From: an uncultured Collinsella sp. | Lineage (GTDB): Bacteria; Actinomycetota; Coriobacteriia; Coriobacteriales; Coriobacteriaceae | NCBI GenBank assembly: GCA_958407995.1 | Contig: CATYJU010000003.1 | Span: 1-64,000, forward strand | Reading direction: 5' to 3' | Length of the DNA stretch: 64,000 bases | Shown: positions 7,778 through 18,417 of the stretch, piece after piece | Numbering within the stretch: position 1 is the first letter of the stretch | Layout: each line of letters opens with the position of its first letter | Made by a program: the position numbers and the translations under genes | The notes under the pieces: model-generated | The model's input: the letters and a program-made list of their open reading frames with translations, nothing else | The model's database searches: none | What the model was told of the DNA's origin: nothing

Positions 7778-8695
7778 ATGGATCTGCCCATCAGCTTGCA
7801 AGACATCACGTATGCCGAGAACTATCTGGCGCAGGGCGACCTGGCTACGGCGACGCCGCTGCTGGAGCGTCTGGTGGAGCTCGCCGAGGAGTATATCGAC
7901 GCCGAGTGCAAGACGGAGGAGAAGCGTCAATACTTTAGCTTCGATAGCAAGTTTGAGCGCTTGGCCTATCGCCGCGTGGAGAAGGATCCACGCGAGCTCG
8001 TGCAGGTCGAGGTGCCGTTTGACCGCCTGTACTCTGACATGGCGTTTGCCTACATTCGCCAGCAGGATTATGTGAGCGCTCGTAATGCCCTGATGCAGGC
8101 TGTGCGTTGGGACCCCATGAACTGCAACTATCGCTTGGATTTGGCCGAGCTGTTCCGCGCACTCGAGGACAAGCAGGAATGGGCATCGCTCTCGTTCTCG
8201 GTGCTGGAGCGTGCAAGCGATGGCAAGTGCGCCGCCCGCGCTTACGCCAATCTAGGTCAGTACTTCTTGGAGCCCGAGACCGAGAACGTTTCGGCTGCCG
8301 TGGGCTGCGCGCGTCTGGCGCTGCGCCTGGCGCCCAACGATGCGCATACGACGCGCCTGCTCAACAAGATCCATACTACCTATCCGGATGCCGCCGAGGA
8401 GAGCGACGAGCACGTGATGGGCGAGCTGGCGTTGCAAGGCGTGCCGACCTCGCCTTCGGCCGAGATTGCCATCTGCCTGATTATGTGCGCGACCGATGCT
8501 GCAAGCGACGGCGACAAGCAGGAGGCGACGCGCCTGACGGTGCGTGCTCGCGACTTGGTGGGCGAGGAAGCCTGCGCGGCGATTATCAAACTGGTGCGCG
8601 AGAGCGACGCCGAGCTCAATGCCGAGCGCAAGGCAAAGCGCGAGGCTGCGGGCTCAAACGCCGATGGCGCCAAGGAGGCCGGCGATGCCCAGTAA
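7778..8695 (+). CDS. TPR-like helical repeat protein
   Basis: A 305-residue acidic, Ala/Leu/Glu-rich soluble protein. Spaced A-x-A/L-x6-A patterns suggest tetratricopeptide-like helix pairs at about 8-35, 78-110 (YSDMAFAYIRQQDYVSARNA), 112-150 and 155-205. No enzyme motif or membrane segment is seen. The ATG at 7778 is chosen because GAGGAG (7767-7772) precedes it; an upstream TTG lies in the tRNA terminator tail. It overlaps smpB by 11 bases, so the two are probably translated together. A role in translation or its control is only a guess from this coupling. Confidence 0.8.
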   Translation: MDLPISLQDITYAENYLAQGDLATATPLLERLVELAEEYIDAECKTEEKRQYFSFDSKFERLAYRRVEKDPRELVQVEVPFDRLYSDMAFAYIRQQDYVSARNALMQAVRWDPMNCNYRLDLAELFRALEDKQEWASLSFSVLERASDGKCAARAYANLGQYFLEPETENVSAAVGCARLALRLAPNDAHTTRLLNKIHTTYPDAAEESDEHVMGELALQGVPTSPSAEIAICLIMCATDAASDGDKQEATRLTVRARDLVGEEACAAIIKLVRESDAELNAERKAKREAAGSNADGAKEAGDAQ

Positions 8696-9155
8696 GCGCG
8701 AGCGCAAGCTCATTTCCAAGAATCGCTCGGCGCATCACGAGTACTTTATCGATGAGACGTTCGAATGCGGTATTGAGCTGAGCGGCACCGAGGTCAAGTC
8801 GATTCGCGAGCGCGCCTGTCAGATCACTGACACTTTTGCGCTGATTCGTGGCGGCGAGTGCTGGCTCGTCGGACTGCATATCCACCCTTATAGCCATGGT
8901 GGCGTGTGGAATCGCGATCCCGACCGTCGGCGTCGTCTGCTGCTGCACCGCAAGGAGATCGACTTTCTTGACGGCAAACTTCGCAACCGTGGTTATGCGC
9001 TGGTTCCGTTGGAGCTCTACTTTAATACCGACGGCCGCGTAAAGCTGCTGCTGGGTCTGGGTCGCGGCAAGAAGCTCTACGACAAGCGCGAGGATATGGC
9101 CAAGCGCGATGTCCAGCGCGAGATTGACCGTGCCCTTAAGGAGCGCAACCGCTAG
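8685..9155 (+). CDS. smpB: SsrA-binding protein SmpB
   Basis: SmpB binds tmRNA and brings it to stalled ribosomes for trans-translation. The 156-residue protein has the family signatures ISKNRSAHHEYFI, ELSGTEVKSIR and the block around GRGKKLYDKRE, plus the basic C-terminal tail that enters the mRNA channel. The ATG at 8685 is fixed by AAGGAGG (8672-8678) and by the usual length near 155 residues. The tmRNA gene ssrA was not found in the following 200 bases. Confidence 0.96.
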   Translation: MPSKRERKLISKNRSAHHEYFIDETFECGIELSGTEVKSIRERACQITDTFALIRGGECWLVGLHIHPYSHGGVWNRDPDRRRRLLLHRKEIDFLDGKLRNRGYALVPLELYFNTDGRVKLLLGLGRGKKLYDKREDMAKRDVQREIDRALKERNR

Positions 9156-9167
9156 GCGCTCTGTATA

Positions 9168-9234
9168 AGTTGCGGTGTAATACGGACCGTTTTGCCTGTT
9201 TGAGGGGCTATTCAGTCTCTATTTCACCGCAACT
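9168..9234. repeat. 67-nt palindromic repeat (family P67), copy 1
   Basis: Starts AGTTGCGGTGTAATACGGAC and ends TATTTCACCGCAACT. It is 67 nt, exactly the length of the copies at 21751-21817 and 63768-63834. The right arm is partly diverged here (CAGTCTCT in place of CAGTCCG), so pairing is reduced in the middle. It lies just after smpB. Confidence 0.8.
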
Positions 9235-9276
9235 GCGGGCGTCTCATCTTGCTTGCTGTTTTGACACATATGTCTC

Positions 9277-9310
9277 AAAGGCGGCGTCCGTTATGGGCGC
9301 CGCCTTTTTT
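9277..9310 (+). terminator. Terminator downstream of smpB
   Basis: AAAGGCGGCG and CGCCGCCTTTTTT form a perfect stem with a T-run, between smpB and the flavin reductase gene. Confidence 0.85.
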
Positions 9311-9361
9311 GTGGGTACATACATCCATAAGGTACCAACCCGGGTTAGGGGAGTGATCGTT

Positions 9362-9865
9362 ATGGACAAAACTGCGTTCTTTACCATGCCGAGTGGTCTG
9401 TACGTGGTGAGCGCTGCGGCAGACGGGCTGCGCGCCGGCTGCGTCATCAATACGGCGGTGCAGGTGACGTCCATGCCGCCGCGCATTTCGGTTGCCGTGA
9501 ACAAGGACAACGTCACCTCGGGCGTCATCGCATCGGCCAAAGCGTTCGCGCTGACCGCGATCGATCAGACGGCCGATATGCTCTACATCGGTAACTTTGG
9601 GTTCCGCACCAGCAGCGATTATGACAAGTTTGCCAAATACGAGACCCGCGAGACGGCTCTGGGCATGCCCTATGTGCCCGAGCACGCGACGGCCCTGTTT
9701 AGCTGCCGTTTGATCGACACTGTGGATGTGGGCACGCATCTACTGTTTATCGGCGAGGTCGAGGATGCCGAGCGCCTGAGCGACGAGACGCCGCTCACCT
9801 ACGATTACTACCATAAGGTCCTGAAGGGCAAGACGCCTCCGAAGGCGCCCTCGTATCAAGGCTAG
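9362..9865 (+). CDS. Flavin reductase domain (FMN-binding split barrel) protein
   Basis: A 167-residue protein of the flavin reductase/NtaB-like split-barrel family: it opens with the typical PSGLYVVSAAADGLRAG block, followed by a Ser/Pro/Pro segment (SMPPRISVAVNK). These proteins bind FMN and pass electrons from NAD(P)H or rubredoxin to acceptors. The rubredoxin gene 90 bases downstream supports an oxygen or peroxide detoxification or electron-transfer pair, as in other anaerobes. The ATG at 9362 has GGGGAG (9348-9353) at good spacing; an in-frame GTG three codons earlier is possible. Confidence 0.85.
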   Translation: MDKTAFFTMPSGLYVVSAAADGLRAGCVINTAVQVTSMPPRISVAVNKDNVTSGVIASAKAFALTAIDQTADMLYIGNFGFRTSSDYDKFAKYETRETALGMPYVPEHATALFSCRLIDTVDVGTHLLFIGEVEDAERLSDETPLTYDYYHKVLKGKTPPKAPSYQG

Positions 9866-9882
9866 AAATGTTTTAAAAATAC

Positions 9883-9910
9883 TTGCATTATATTATTGAG
9901 AATCTATACT
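9883..9910 (+). promoter_or_regulatory. Rubredoxin promoter
   Basis: TTGCAT (-35, 9883-9888) and TATACT (-10, 9905-9910), with a 16-base spacer in AT-rich DNA, lie 45 bases before the rubredoxin start. The gene is therefore likely transcribed on its own as well as with the flavin reductase. Confidence 0.7.
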
Positions 9911-9954
9911 AATAGATGAAGTACATCACCAGTCGCGTTCGAGAGGAGAACATC

Positions 9955-10098
9955 ATGGCTGAGGAGAAGAAGACGTATAAGTTCGTGTGCATCGTTTGTG
10001 GCTACGAGGTTGAGGTCGACACGCCCGAGCTGCCCGAGGACTACGTGTGCCCGGTCTGCGGCGTCGGTCCCGATCAGTTTGAGCTCGTCGAGGAGTAA
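9955..10098 (+). CDS. Rubredoxin
   Basis: A 47-residue electron carrier with a single iron bound by four cysteines in two CxxC pairs: CIVCGY near the N-terminus and CPVCGVG near the C-terminus. It lacks several residues of the classic 52-54 residue rubredoxin but keeps both knuckles. The ATG at 9955 follows GAGAGGAG. The neighbouring flavin reductase is a plausible partner. Confidence 0.93.
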   Translation: MAEEKKTYKFVCIVCGYEVEVDTPELPEDYVCPVCGVGPDQFELVEE

Positions 10099-10138
10099 CT
10101 CGTAGACACACGGCGATTAGCCATACAGAGCTCTGTCC

Positions 10139-10175
10139 AAGGGTCCCGGCTGGATATTCCGGCTGGGACCCTTTT
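10139..10175 (+). terminator. Terminator after rubredoxin
   Basis: GGGTCCC and GGGACCC form the stem around an internal GC-rich segment and are followed by TTTT. Confidence 0.75.
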
Positions 10176-10206
10176 GATTTATCTGACGGTTTAAAACGGC
10201 CTTACG

Positions 10207-10221
10207 TGTTACAGATTGAGA
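10207..10221. repeat. Half copy of the 55-nt palindromic repeat (P55)
   Basis: TGTTACAGATTGAGA is the right arm of the P55 family; no left arm is present upstream. It lies near the 3' end of the Nramp gene. Confidence 0.6.
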
Positions 10222-10251
10222 CGTTATATCTGGACGGCCACGCCATCCCAA

Positions 10252-11508
10252 TTACATCCCCGTTAGCAGCACGATGTCGAGAATCGTCACGATGACGCCG
10301 ATCCCTACGAGCAGCGCGTTGAGCGGGCGCGAGTTGGCGTATTTGCCCATGACGCGGGCTGAGCTGGTGAGCCGTATGAGCACAAAGACCGTAATCGGCA
10401 GCTGGAGCGACAGCAGTGCCTGACTCCAGATGAGACCTTCAAAAGGATTTGGGACGACCAGACACGCCGCCACTGCGCCGGCGAAACAGGCCGCTACCCC
10501 GATCGAGGAATGTCGGTCGTGGATGTCGTATTCCTCGTCGAACATGCCCGCCGAAATGGTGCCCGCCGCCATGCCCGCCGTCACACTACTCGATATGCCC
10601 GCAAACAGCAGTGCCACCGCAAAGATAGTCGAGCTCGCCGGGCCCAAGATGGGGGAGAGCGTGTCCGCTGCGACGGCGAGGTCGTCTACGACAATGCCGT
10701 GCGCAAAGAAGGTCGTTGCGGCCAGGATGACCATGGCCGAGTTGATCGCCCAGCCCACGCCCATCGAAAAGAGCGTGTCGAAGAGCTCGTAGCGCAGACG
10801 TTCCTCGATAATCTGCTCGCCTTGGCCTTCGAAGTGCATGGATTGGATGACCTCGGAGTGCAGGAAGAGGTTGTGAGGCATAACGACCGCGCCTAGGACA
10901 CTTACGATAATCGCGGCCGAGCCGGTGGGCATACTGGGTGTGATCCAGCTTGCGGCGGCCTGCGGCCAGTCGACCTTGACCAGCGTAAGCTCAGCCAAAA
11001 ACGAGAGTCCTACCACGCCTACGAAGGCGATGATCCAGCGTTCGGCACGCTTGTAGGAGTTCGTCATGAGCATCGCCATCGATACTGCCGCCACGATGAC
11101 GCAGCCGGCGCGCACGGGCAGTCCAAAGAGCATCTGGAGCGCAATCGCGCCGCCCAGGATCTCGGCCATGGCGGTGGCGATGGTCGCGAGGTAGGCACTG
11201 GCGAGCACCGTGCGCCCAACGAAGCGGGGGAGAAAGCGGGTCGTGGCCTCGGCAAGGCAGACGCCCGTGGCGATGCCCAAGTGCGCCGCGTTGTGCTGCA
11301 GCACGATGAGCATGATCGTGGACAGCGTGACGATCCACAACAGCGCGTAGCCAAACTGCGAGCCGGCGGCCATGTTGGAGGCCCAGTTCCCCGGATCGAT
11401 AAAGCCGACGGTCACGAGCAGCCCGGGGCCGATATGCCGTGCAATGTCTAGGCCTCCGTGACCACCGGTGCGTCGGCAGCCAAAGTGTTGTTTGAGATGG
11501 TTGAGCAT
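10252..11508 (-). CDS. Nramp-family divalent metal transporter (MntH-like)
   Basis: Integral membrane importer for Mn2+/Fe2+ driven by protons. The 418-residue protein has about eleven membrane segments. It carries the two family hallmarks: DPGN in TM1 (GFIDPGNWASNMAAG) and MPH in TM6 (GAVVMPHNLFLHS), whose Asp, Asn, Met and His coordinate the metal. The start at 11508 is preferred since AGGAG lies seven bases before it on the minus strand; an upstream in-frame ATG lacks a site. It is monocistronic. No clear MntR or Fur operator was recognised. Confidence 0.92.
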   Translation of the reverse strand: MLNHLKQHFGCRRTGGHGGLDIARHIGPGLLVTVGFIDPGNWASNMAAGSQFGYALLWIVTLSTIMLIVLQHNAAHLGIATGVCLAEATTRFLPRFVGRTVLASAYLATIATAMAEILGGAIALQMLFGLPVRAGCVIVAAVSMAMLMTNSYKRAERWIIAFVGVVGLSFLAELTLVKVDWPQAAASWITPSMPTGSAAIIVSVLGAVVMPHNLFLHSEVIQSMHFEGQGEQIIEERLRYELFDTLFSMGVGWAINSAMVILAATTFFAHGIVVDDLAVAADTLSPILGPASSTIFAVALLFAGISSSVTAGMAAGTISAGMFDEEYDIHDRHSSIGVAACFAGAVAACLVVPNPFEGLIWSQALLSLQLPITVFVLIRLTSSARVMGKYANSRPLNALLVGIGVIVTILDIVLLTGM

Positions 11509-11871
11509 GGTGAGCTCCTGCGTGCCGTTTGTTTGACGCCGCAAAGGATACCCGTTTTAGGCTCAAAAGTTAACCAAGACTAACAAAATTGTTGTATTTG
11601 AATAGGATGGTGAAAGGGGATTGCTGAAATGTCTTGATCTGTAACAACTAGGGATGGAAATTGGGTCTTACTGTTACGGATTGAGATGTTTGAAGCGGTG
11701 AGCTTGCAGGCCGAACTTGGGGCCTATGTTGTCGCCCTTGAGGTCGGCGGTGTCCACTCGTAGGGCGTGCGTTACGCGATTGTTTCGAAACGGGTGGGAA
11801 ACACAACAGGCCGGCGATGCTCCTAGTATGCCTATTCAACTGACTGTCTAAATATCTAGGGGAGGATCGCG
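11509..11871. other. Divergent intergenic region between the Nramp gene and gltB
   Basis: It holds one P55 repeat (11632-11686) and a 10-bp perfect palindrome GTTTCGAAAC at 11782-11791, which is a candidate operator upstream of gltB. TAGTAT near 11826 may be the gltB -10 but no good -35 is seen. No gene is present. Confidence 0.45.
11632..11686. repeat. 55-nt palindromic repeat (P55), copy 1
   Basis: Left arm TCTTGATCTGTAACA and right arm TGTTACGGATTGAGA enclose 25 nt. The total of 55 nt is identical to the copies at 19164, 24656 and 28154. Confidence 0.85.
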
Positions 11872-14800
11872 ATGCAGGCAGATTTCGCTCAGCAGCAGGG
11901 CCTTTATCGCCCCGAATTCGACCACGATGCATGTGGCATCGGCGCGCTTGCCGATATCAACGGCGAGCGCCATCACCAGATTCTGGACGACGCACTGTCC
12001 ATTCTGGTCAACTTGGAGCACCGCGGCGGTACGGGACTCGAGAAGAACACCGGCGACGGCGCCGGCATCCTGTTCCAGGTTCCGCATCACTTTTTCCGTA
12101 AAGAGGCCCAAAAGTGCGGCCAGATTCTGCCGGCAGAGGGCGACTATGGCGTGGCCATGCTGTTCTTCCCGCAGGACGACAAGGGCGTAGAGGATGCCCG
12201 CCGCGTGTTTGAGGAGGGCTGCGCCGAAGCCGGCGTGCCGCTGCTCTTTTGGCGCGAGGTGCCCGTCGACCCGCACGACCTGGGCGAGACGGCCCGCGCC
12301 TGCATGCCCACCATCTTGCAGGCCTTCCTGGGCCGCCCCGACGACACACCCGCCGGCGATGCCTTCGAGCGTCGCCTGTACGTGTGCCGCCGCACCATCG
12401 AAAAGAAGGCCGACGCCGAGTTTGCCCTGCGCGACAAGATCTTCTATGTGTGCTCCATGAGCTCGCGCACCATCGTGTACAAGGGCATGCTTGTGGCCAC
12501 GCAGATGCGCCGCTTCTTCATCGACCTCAACGACGCCGCCGTCAAAACGGCCGTGGCGCTCGTCCACTCGCGCTACTCCACCAACACCACGCCCAGCTGG
12601 GAGCGTGCGCACCCCAACCGCTTTATCATCCATAACGGCGAGATCAATACCCTCAAGGGCAACGTCAACTGGATTCGCGCCCGCGAACCCAACCTGTACA
12701 GCCCCGTGCTGCAGCACGATCTTGAGCGCGTGATGCCCATCATCAACCGCGAGGGTTCCGACTCCGCGATTCTGGACAACGTGCTTGAGTTTTTGGTCAT
12801 GAACGGTCGCCCGCTCACGCGTGCCGCGTCCATGCTGCTGCCCGAGCCGTGGGACCACAACGATAGCCTGAGCGAGGAGCGCCGCGCCTACGACGCCTAC
12901 CAGTCCATGCTCATGGAGCCGTGGGACGGTCCTGCCGCTATCGCCTTTACCGACGGCCGTACCCTGGGCGCCGCCCTCGACCGTAACGGCCTGCGCCCGG
13001 CTCGCTACTACGTGACGCGCGACGGCCGCTTTATGCTGGCAAGCGAGGTGGGCACCATCGAGGTGCGCCCCGAGAACATCCTGACGAGCGGCTGCTTGGG
13101 ACCGGGTCAGATGCTCGAGGTCGACTTTGCCCGCGGCCGCGTGATCTACAACGACGAGCTGCGCGCCCGTTACGCCAAGGAAAAGCCCTACCGTGATTGG
13201 ATTGCCGAGGAGACGCTGACCGTCGACGCGCTCGATGAGCCCGCCGCGCCCGCGCCCGCCGAGGATGCCGAGGTGCCCGCCGCTGTGCGCATGGCCAAGC
13301 TCGGCTACCACTGGGATGACGTCGACGAGGTCGTGCGTCCTATGGCCCAGCAGGGCAAGGCCCCGCTCGCCTCGATGGGCATCGATGCGCCGCTGGCCTG
13401 CCTGTCCAAGAAGACGCGTTCGTTCTTTGACTACTTCTATCAGCTGTTCGCCCAGGTCACGAATCCTCCGATTGATGCCCTGCGCGAGCATATGGTAACT
13501 TCGACCACGCTCTACCTGGGCAACCACGGCAACCTGCTCGAGGATTCCCGCACGGCCTGCCAGCTGGTGCGCTTGGAGTGTCCGCTGCTGAGCGAGGAAG
13601 AGTTTGACCGCATCTGCGCCATCGACCGCGTGGGCTTTAAGACCCGCCGTTTCCGTGCCGTCTACCGCCGCGATGCCGGCGAGGGCGCGCTGCAGGCTGC
13701 GCTCAAGCAGCTTGCAGAGGACGTTGAGGCTGCGGTCCGCGATGGCGTGAACATCGTGGTGTTGAGCGATCGTGCCGCTGCGGGCGAGGTGCCCGTGCCG
13801 TCGCTGCTCGCTGTGGGCTGCGTGCATAACCACCTGATCCGCGCCGGCGTGCGTACCTTTGCCGACATCGTGGTGGAGAGCGGCGACGCCGTGTCTCCGC
13901 ACGACTTTGCGGCACTGGTGGGCTACTCCGCGAGCGGCATCTATCCGTACAACGCACATGCGTGCATCCGCGATCTGGCGGCACGCGGCGACCTGGACGT
14001 GACGGCCGAGCAGGGCATCGCCAACTACAACAAGGCCGCGACGGCGGGCATCGTCTCCATCATGTCCAAGATGGGCATCTCCACGGTGCAGAGCTACCAT
14101 TCGGCGCAGATCTTCGAAGCCGTGGGCTTTACGCCGGAGTTCGTCAACGCGTACTTTGCCGGCACGGTGAGCCGTGTGGGCGGTATGGGTGTCGAGGACG
14201 TTGAACGCGAGCAAAACGAGCGCTACGACGCCGCGCTCGCTATCCTTAAGAGCCCGGCTCCCGATCAGCTGCCCACGCTGGGCCTGACCAAGTGGCGCCC
14301 GCTCGGCGGCGAGGAACACCTCATCGACCCCCAGGCCGTCTACCTGCTGCAGACCGCCTGCCGTGAGGACAGCTACGACACCTTTAAGGAGTACAGCGCC
14401 CGCCTGCACCGCACCGGCCGTGCCGTGCGTCTGCGCGACTTGCTCGACTTTGATGCCAGCGGCCGCACGCCGGTTTCGCTCGACGAGGTCGAGCCCGCGC
14501 TCAACATCGTCCGCCGCTTTAACACCGGCGCCATGTCGTACGGCTCCATCAGCAAGGAAGCACACGAGTGCATGGCCATCGCCATGAACCGCCTGCACGG
14601 CCGTTCCAACTCCGGCGAGGGCGGTGAGGATCCGCGTCGCGAGACCCCGCTGGCTAACGGTGATTCCAAGAACTCCGCGATCAAGCAGGTGGCAAGTGCA
14701 CGCTTTGGCGTGACGAGCCGCTACCTGTGCAGCGCCTTCGAGATTCAGATCAAGATGGCCCAGGGCGCCAAGCCCGGCGAGGGTGGCCACCTGCCCGGCA

Positions 14801-16557
14801 AGAAGGTCTACCCCTGGATCGCCGAGGTCCGTCAGTCCACGCCCGGCATCGGCCTGATCTCGCCTCCGCCGCACCACGACATCTACTCCATCGAGGACCT
14901 GGCCGAGCTGATCTTCGATCTTAAGAACGCCAACCCCGGCGCGCGCGTGTCGGTCAAGCTGGTCAGCGAGGCCGGCGTCGGCACCATCGCCACCGGTGTG
15001 GCCAAGGGTGCTGCCGACAAGATCTTGATCAGTGGCCACAACGGCGGCTCGGGTGCCGCTGCGCGCGACTCTATCTGGCATGCGGGTCTGCCGCTGGAGC
15101 TTGGCCTTGCCGAGGCCCAGCAGACGCTGCTGCAAAACGGCCTGCGCTCGCGCGTGGTGCTCGAAGCCGACGGCAAGCTCATGGACGGCACCGATGTCGC
15201 CGTCGCCTGCTTGCTGGGCGCCGAGGAGTTTGGCTTTGCGACCATGCCGCTCATCTCCATGGGTTGCCTCATGCAGCGCGACTGCCAGCAGGATACCTGC
15301 CCGGCCGGCATCGCGACGCAAAACTGCCGCCTGCGTCGCGGCTTCCGCGGCAAGCCCGAGCACATTGAGCACTTTATGCTCTTTGTTGCCGAGCAGTTGC
15401 GCGAGGTCATGGCGAGCCTGGGCTTCCGCACCGTCGACGAGATGGTCGGCCATCCCGAGTGCTTGCGCCAGATCGAGGTCCCGGGCAACCGCAAGGCCAA
15501 CCTGCTGGATCTGTCGCCCGTGCTGGCGAGCGCGACCTGTGAGTTTGGTGCCCACATCCCGGGTGCCGACGGCCGTCACTTCCTGCCCCAGATGGCTGCG
15601 GACAGCGAGCTCGACAAGACGCTCGACTCCACGTTGTTTGTGCCCTATACGGCCGATGCCCGTGCGCACCTGCGTCCGATTCGCTTCCGCGCCGATATCG
15701 CCAACGTCAACCGCTGCGTGGGCACCATCTTGGGCAATGCGGTGACCAAGGCGCATCCCGAGGGCCTGCCCGCCGGCTCCATCACCATCGATTGCGATGG
15801 TTCGGCCGGTCAGAGCTTTGGCGCCTTCCTGCCGCGCGGCATTACGCTCAACGTGTGCGGCGACGCCAACGACTACTTTGGCAAGGGCCTTTCGGGCGGC
15901 GAGGTGTCGGTGCGCCCCAACCCGCATGCGACCTACAAGTTCGATGAGAACATCATCGTGGGCAACGTTGCGTTCTTTGGCGCCACGAGCGGCCGCGGCT
16001 TCATTAACGGCCTGGCCGGCCAGCGCTTTGGCGTACGCAACTCCGGTGCCACGGTGGTGGTCGAGGGCTGCGGCAACCATGGCTGCGAGTACATGACGGG
16101 AGGTCTGGCGCTCATCCTGGGCGAGGTCGGGCAGAACTTCGCCGCCGGCATGACGGGCGGCGTGGCTTACGTCTTTGACCAGTACGGCACGCTCGATGCC
16201 CGTGTGAACCACGAGAGCGTTGAGCTTAAAGCCCCGACGGCCGGTGAGCTGGCGCAGATTCGTGCGCTCATCCAGGAGCACGTGGACGCGACGCAGAGCC
16301 CGCGCGGCATTAAGCTGCTCTACAGCTTTGAGACGATGAGCAAGCACTTTGTGAAGGTCATTCCAACCGAGTACGAGCGCGTGCTGGCGATTGTCGCCGC
16401 CGCCGAGGCTGCCGGCAAGACGCATGCGCAGGCAGAGGAGCTGGCGTTTGACATTGTGACCGGTCGCGCGAGTGCCGAGGATGTCGCTCGCTTTGATGTC
16501 GCGGGCGCTGCATCCGTGGCTGCCAGTTCTGTTGCTTCGACCAAGAAGGAGGCGTAA
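11872..16557 (+). CDS. gltB: Glutamate synthase, large (alpha) subunit
   Basis: Converts glutamine and 2-oxoglutarate into two glutamates. The 1,561-residue chain is ordered as follows. The N-terminal glutamine amidotransferase has its nucleophile Cys at residue 21 (HDACGIGALAD), so the first 20 residues are a removed propeptide. A central domain follows, then the FMN-binding synthase domain (about 830-1200) with the 3Fe-4S cysteines CLMQRDCQQDTC. The C-terminal glycine-rich GXGXG domain (about 1270-1500) closes it. The ATG follows GGGGAGG. gltD begins five bases after its stop. Confidence 0.97.
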   Translation: MQADFAQQQGLYRPEFDHDACGIGALADINGERHHQILDDALSILVNLEHRGGTGLEKNTGDGAGILFQVPHHFFRKEAQKCGQILPAEGDYGVAMLFFPQDDKGVEDARRVFEEGCAEAGVPLLFWREVPVDPHDLGETARACMPTILQAFLGRPDDTPAGDAFERRLYVCRRTIEKKADAEFALRDKIFYVCSMSSRTIVYKGMLVATQMRRFFIDLNDAAVKTAVALVHSRYSTNTTPSWERAHPNRFIIHNGEINTLKGNVNWIRAREPNLYSPVLQHDLERVMPIINREGSDSAILDNVLEFLVMNGRPLTRAASMLLPEPWDHNDSLSEERRAYDAYQSMLMEPWDGPAAIAFTDGRTLGAALDRNGLRPARYYVTRDGRFMLASEVGTIEVRPENILTSGCLGPGQMLEVDFARGRVIYNDELRARYAKEKPYRDWIAEETLTVDALDEPAAPAPAEDAEVPAAVRMAKLGYHWDDVDEVVRPMAQQGKAPLASMGIDAPLACLSKKTRSFFDYFYQLFAQVTNPPIDALREHMVTSTTLYLGNHGNLLEDSRTACQLVRLECPLLSEEEFDRICAIDRVGFKTRRFRAVYRRDAGEGALQAALKQLAEDVEAAVRDGVNIVVLSDRAAAGEVPVPSLLAVGCVHNHLIRAGVRTFADIVVESGDAVSPHDFAALVGYSASGIYPYNAHACIRDLAARGDLDVTAEQGIANYNKAATAGIVSIMSKMGISTVQSYHSAQIFEAVGFTPEFVNAYFAGTVSRVGGMGVEDVEREQNERYDAALAILKSPAPDQLPTLGLTKWRPLGGEEHLIDPQAVYLLQTACREDSYDTFKEYSARLHRTGRAVRLRDLLDFDASGRTPVSLDEVEPALNIVRRFNTGAMSYGSISKEAHECMAIAMNRLHGRSNSGEGGEDPRRETPLANGDSKNSAIKQVASARFGVTSRYLCSAFEIQIKMAQGAKPGEGGHLPGKKVYPWIAEVRQSTPGIGLISPPPHHDIYSIEDLAELIFDLKNANPGARVSVKLVSEAGVGTIATGVAKGAADKILISGHNGGSGAAARDSIWHAGLPLELGLAEAQQTLLQNGLRSRVVLEADGKLMDGTDVAVACLLGAEEFGFATMPLISMGCLMQRDCQQDTCPAGIATQNCRLRRGFRGKPEHIEHFMLFVAEQLREVMASLGFRTVDEMVGHPECLRQIEVPGNRKANLLDLSPVLASATCEFGAHIPGADGRHFLPQMAADSELDKTLDSTLFVPYTADARAHLRPIRFRADIANVNRCVGTILGNAVTKAHPEGLPAGSITIDCDGSAGQSFGAFLPRGITLNVCGDANDYFGKGLSGGEVSVRPNPHATYKFDENIIVGNVAFFGATSGRGFINGLAGQRFGVRNSGATVVVEGCGNHGCEYMTGGLALILGEVGQNFAAGMTGGVAYVFDQYGTLDARVNHESVELKAPTAGELAQIRALIQEHVDATQSPRGIKLLYSFETMSKHFVKVIPTEYERVLAIVAAAEAAGKTHAQAEELAFDIVTGRASAEDVARFDVAGAASVAASSVASTKKEA

Positions 16558-16562
16558 GTGCC

Positions 16563-18044
<1,482 letters not shown>

Positions 18045-18055
18045 AGTAGTCATTT

Positions 18056-18099
18056 AAGAACGTCCCCAACGACTAGTCGTTGGGGACGTTCTTTTTTGT
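18056..18099. terminator. 38-bp perfect palindrome with T-run (P38 repeat, copy 1) ending gltBD
   Basis: The half-site AAGAACGTCCCCAACGACT (18056-18074) is followed directly by its exact reverse complement up to 18093, and then by T bases. It can act as a terminator for gltD. The same unit recurs, imperfectly, at 43692-43745. A further half unit (GTCGTTGGGGACAC) lies at 18104-18117. Confidence 0.8.
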
Positions 18100-18417
18100 C
18101 TGGTCGTTGGGGACACTCCTTGCGGGTTTGCGACCGATTTGCTCGTTTGCTGACGTTCGAGCGTTCATTCGCCGACGTTTGCGCCTGTGGTGCTCTGCTG
18201 TTTCTGTGGTGGCAGCGGGCGTTTGGCTCAAAATGGCGGGTCGGCTGTCTATATCTACCTGCCGTTTCTTTGCGGTGCGCATTTTCGGTCAAGCTTTTCG
18301 TCAAGTGTTTGGTCAGCATCTGGTTTGCAGCCGGAGGCCTATTTTGCCCCCGCTGGTCGTGGCCGACCACCCTCCTCGTAAGCTCAAATTGAGGTCTATC
18401 AGTTTGAGGAGGATGCC
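18100..18417. other. Intergenic region before the 18.4-kb gene
   Basis: Apart from a half P38 unit at its start, no gene, RNA or clear promoter was recognised. Short open frames on both strands lack ribosome sites. Confidence 0.4.

Noticed and set aside
9156..9361. tmRNA gene next to smpB
   Set aside because: The gap is too short and holds a P67 repeat and a terminator; no tag reading frame or tRNA-like end was seen.
18093..18417. Small genes of 64-113 codons in the gap after gltD
   Set aside because: Overlapping frames on both strands, no ribosome sites, no recognisable domains.
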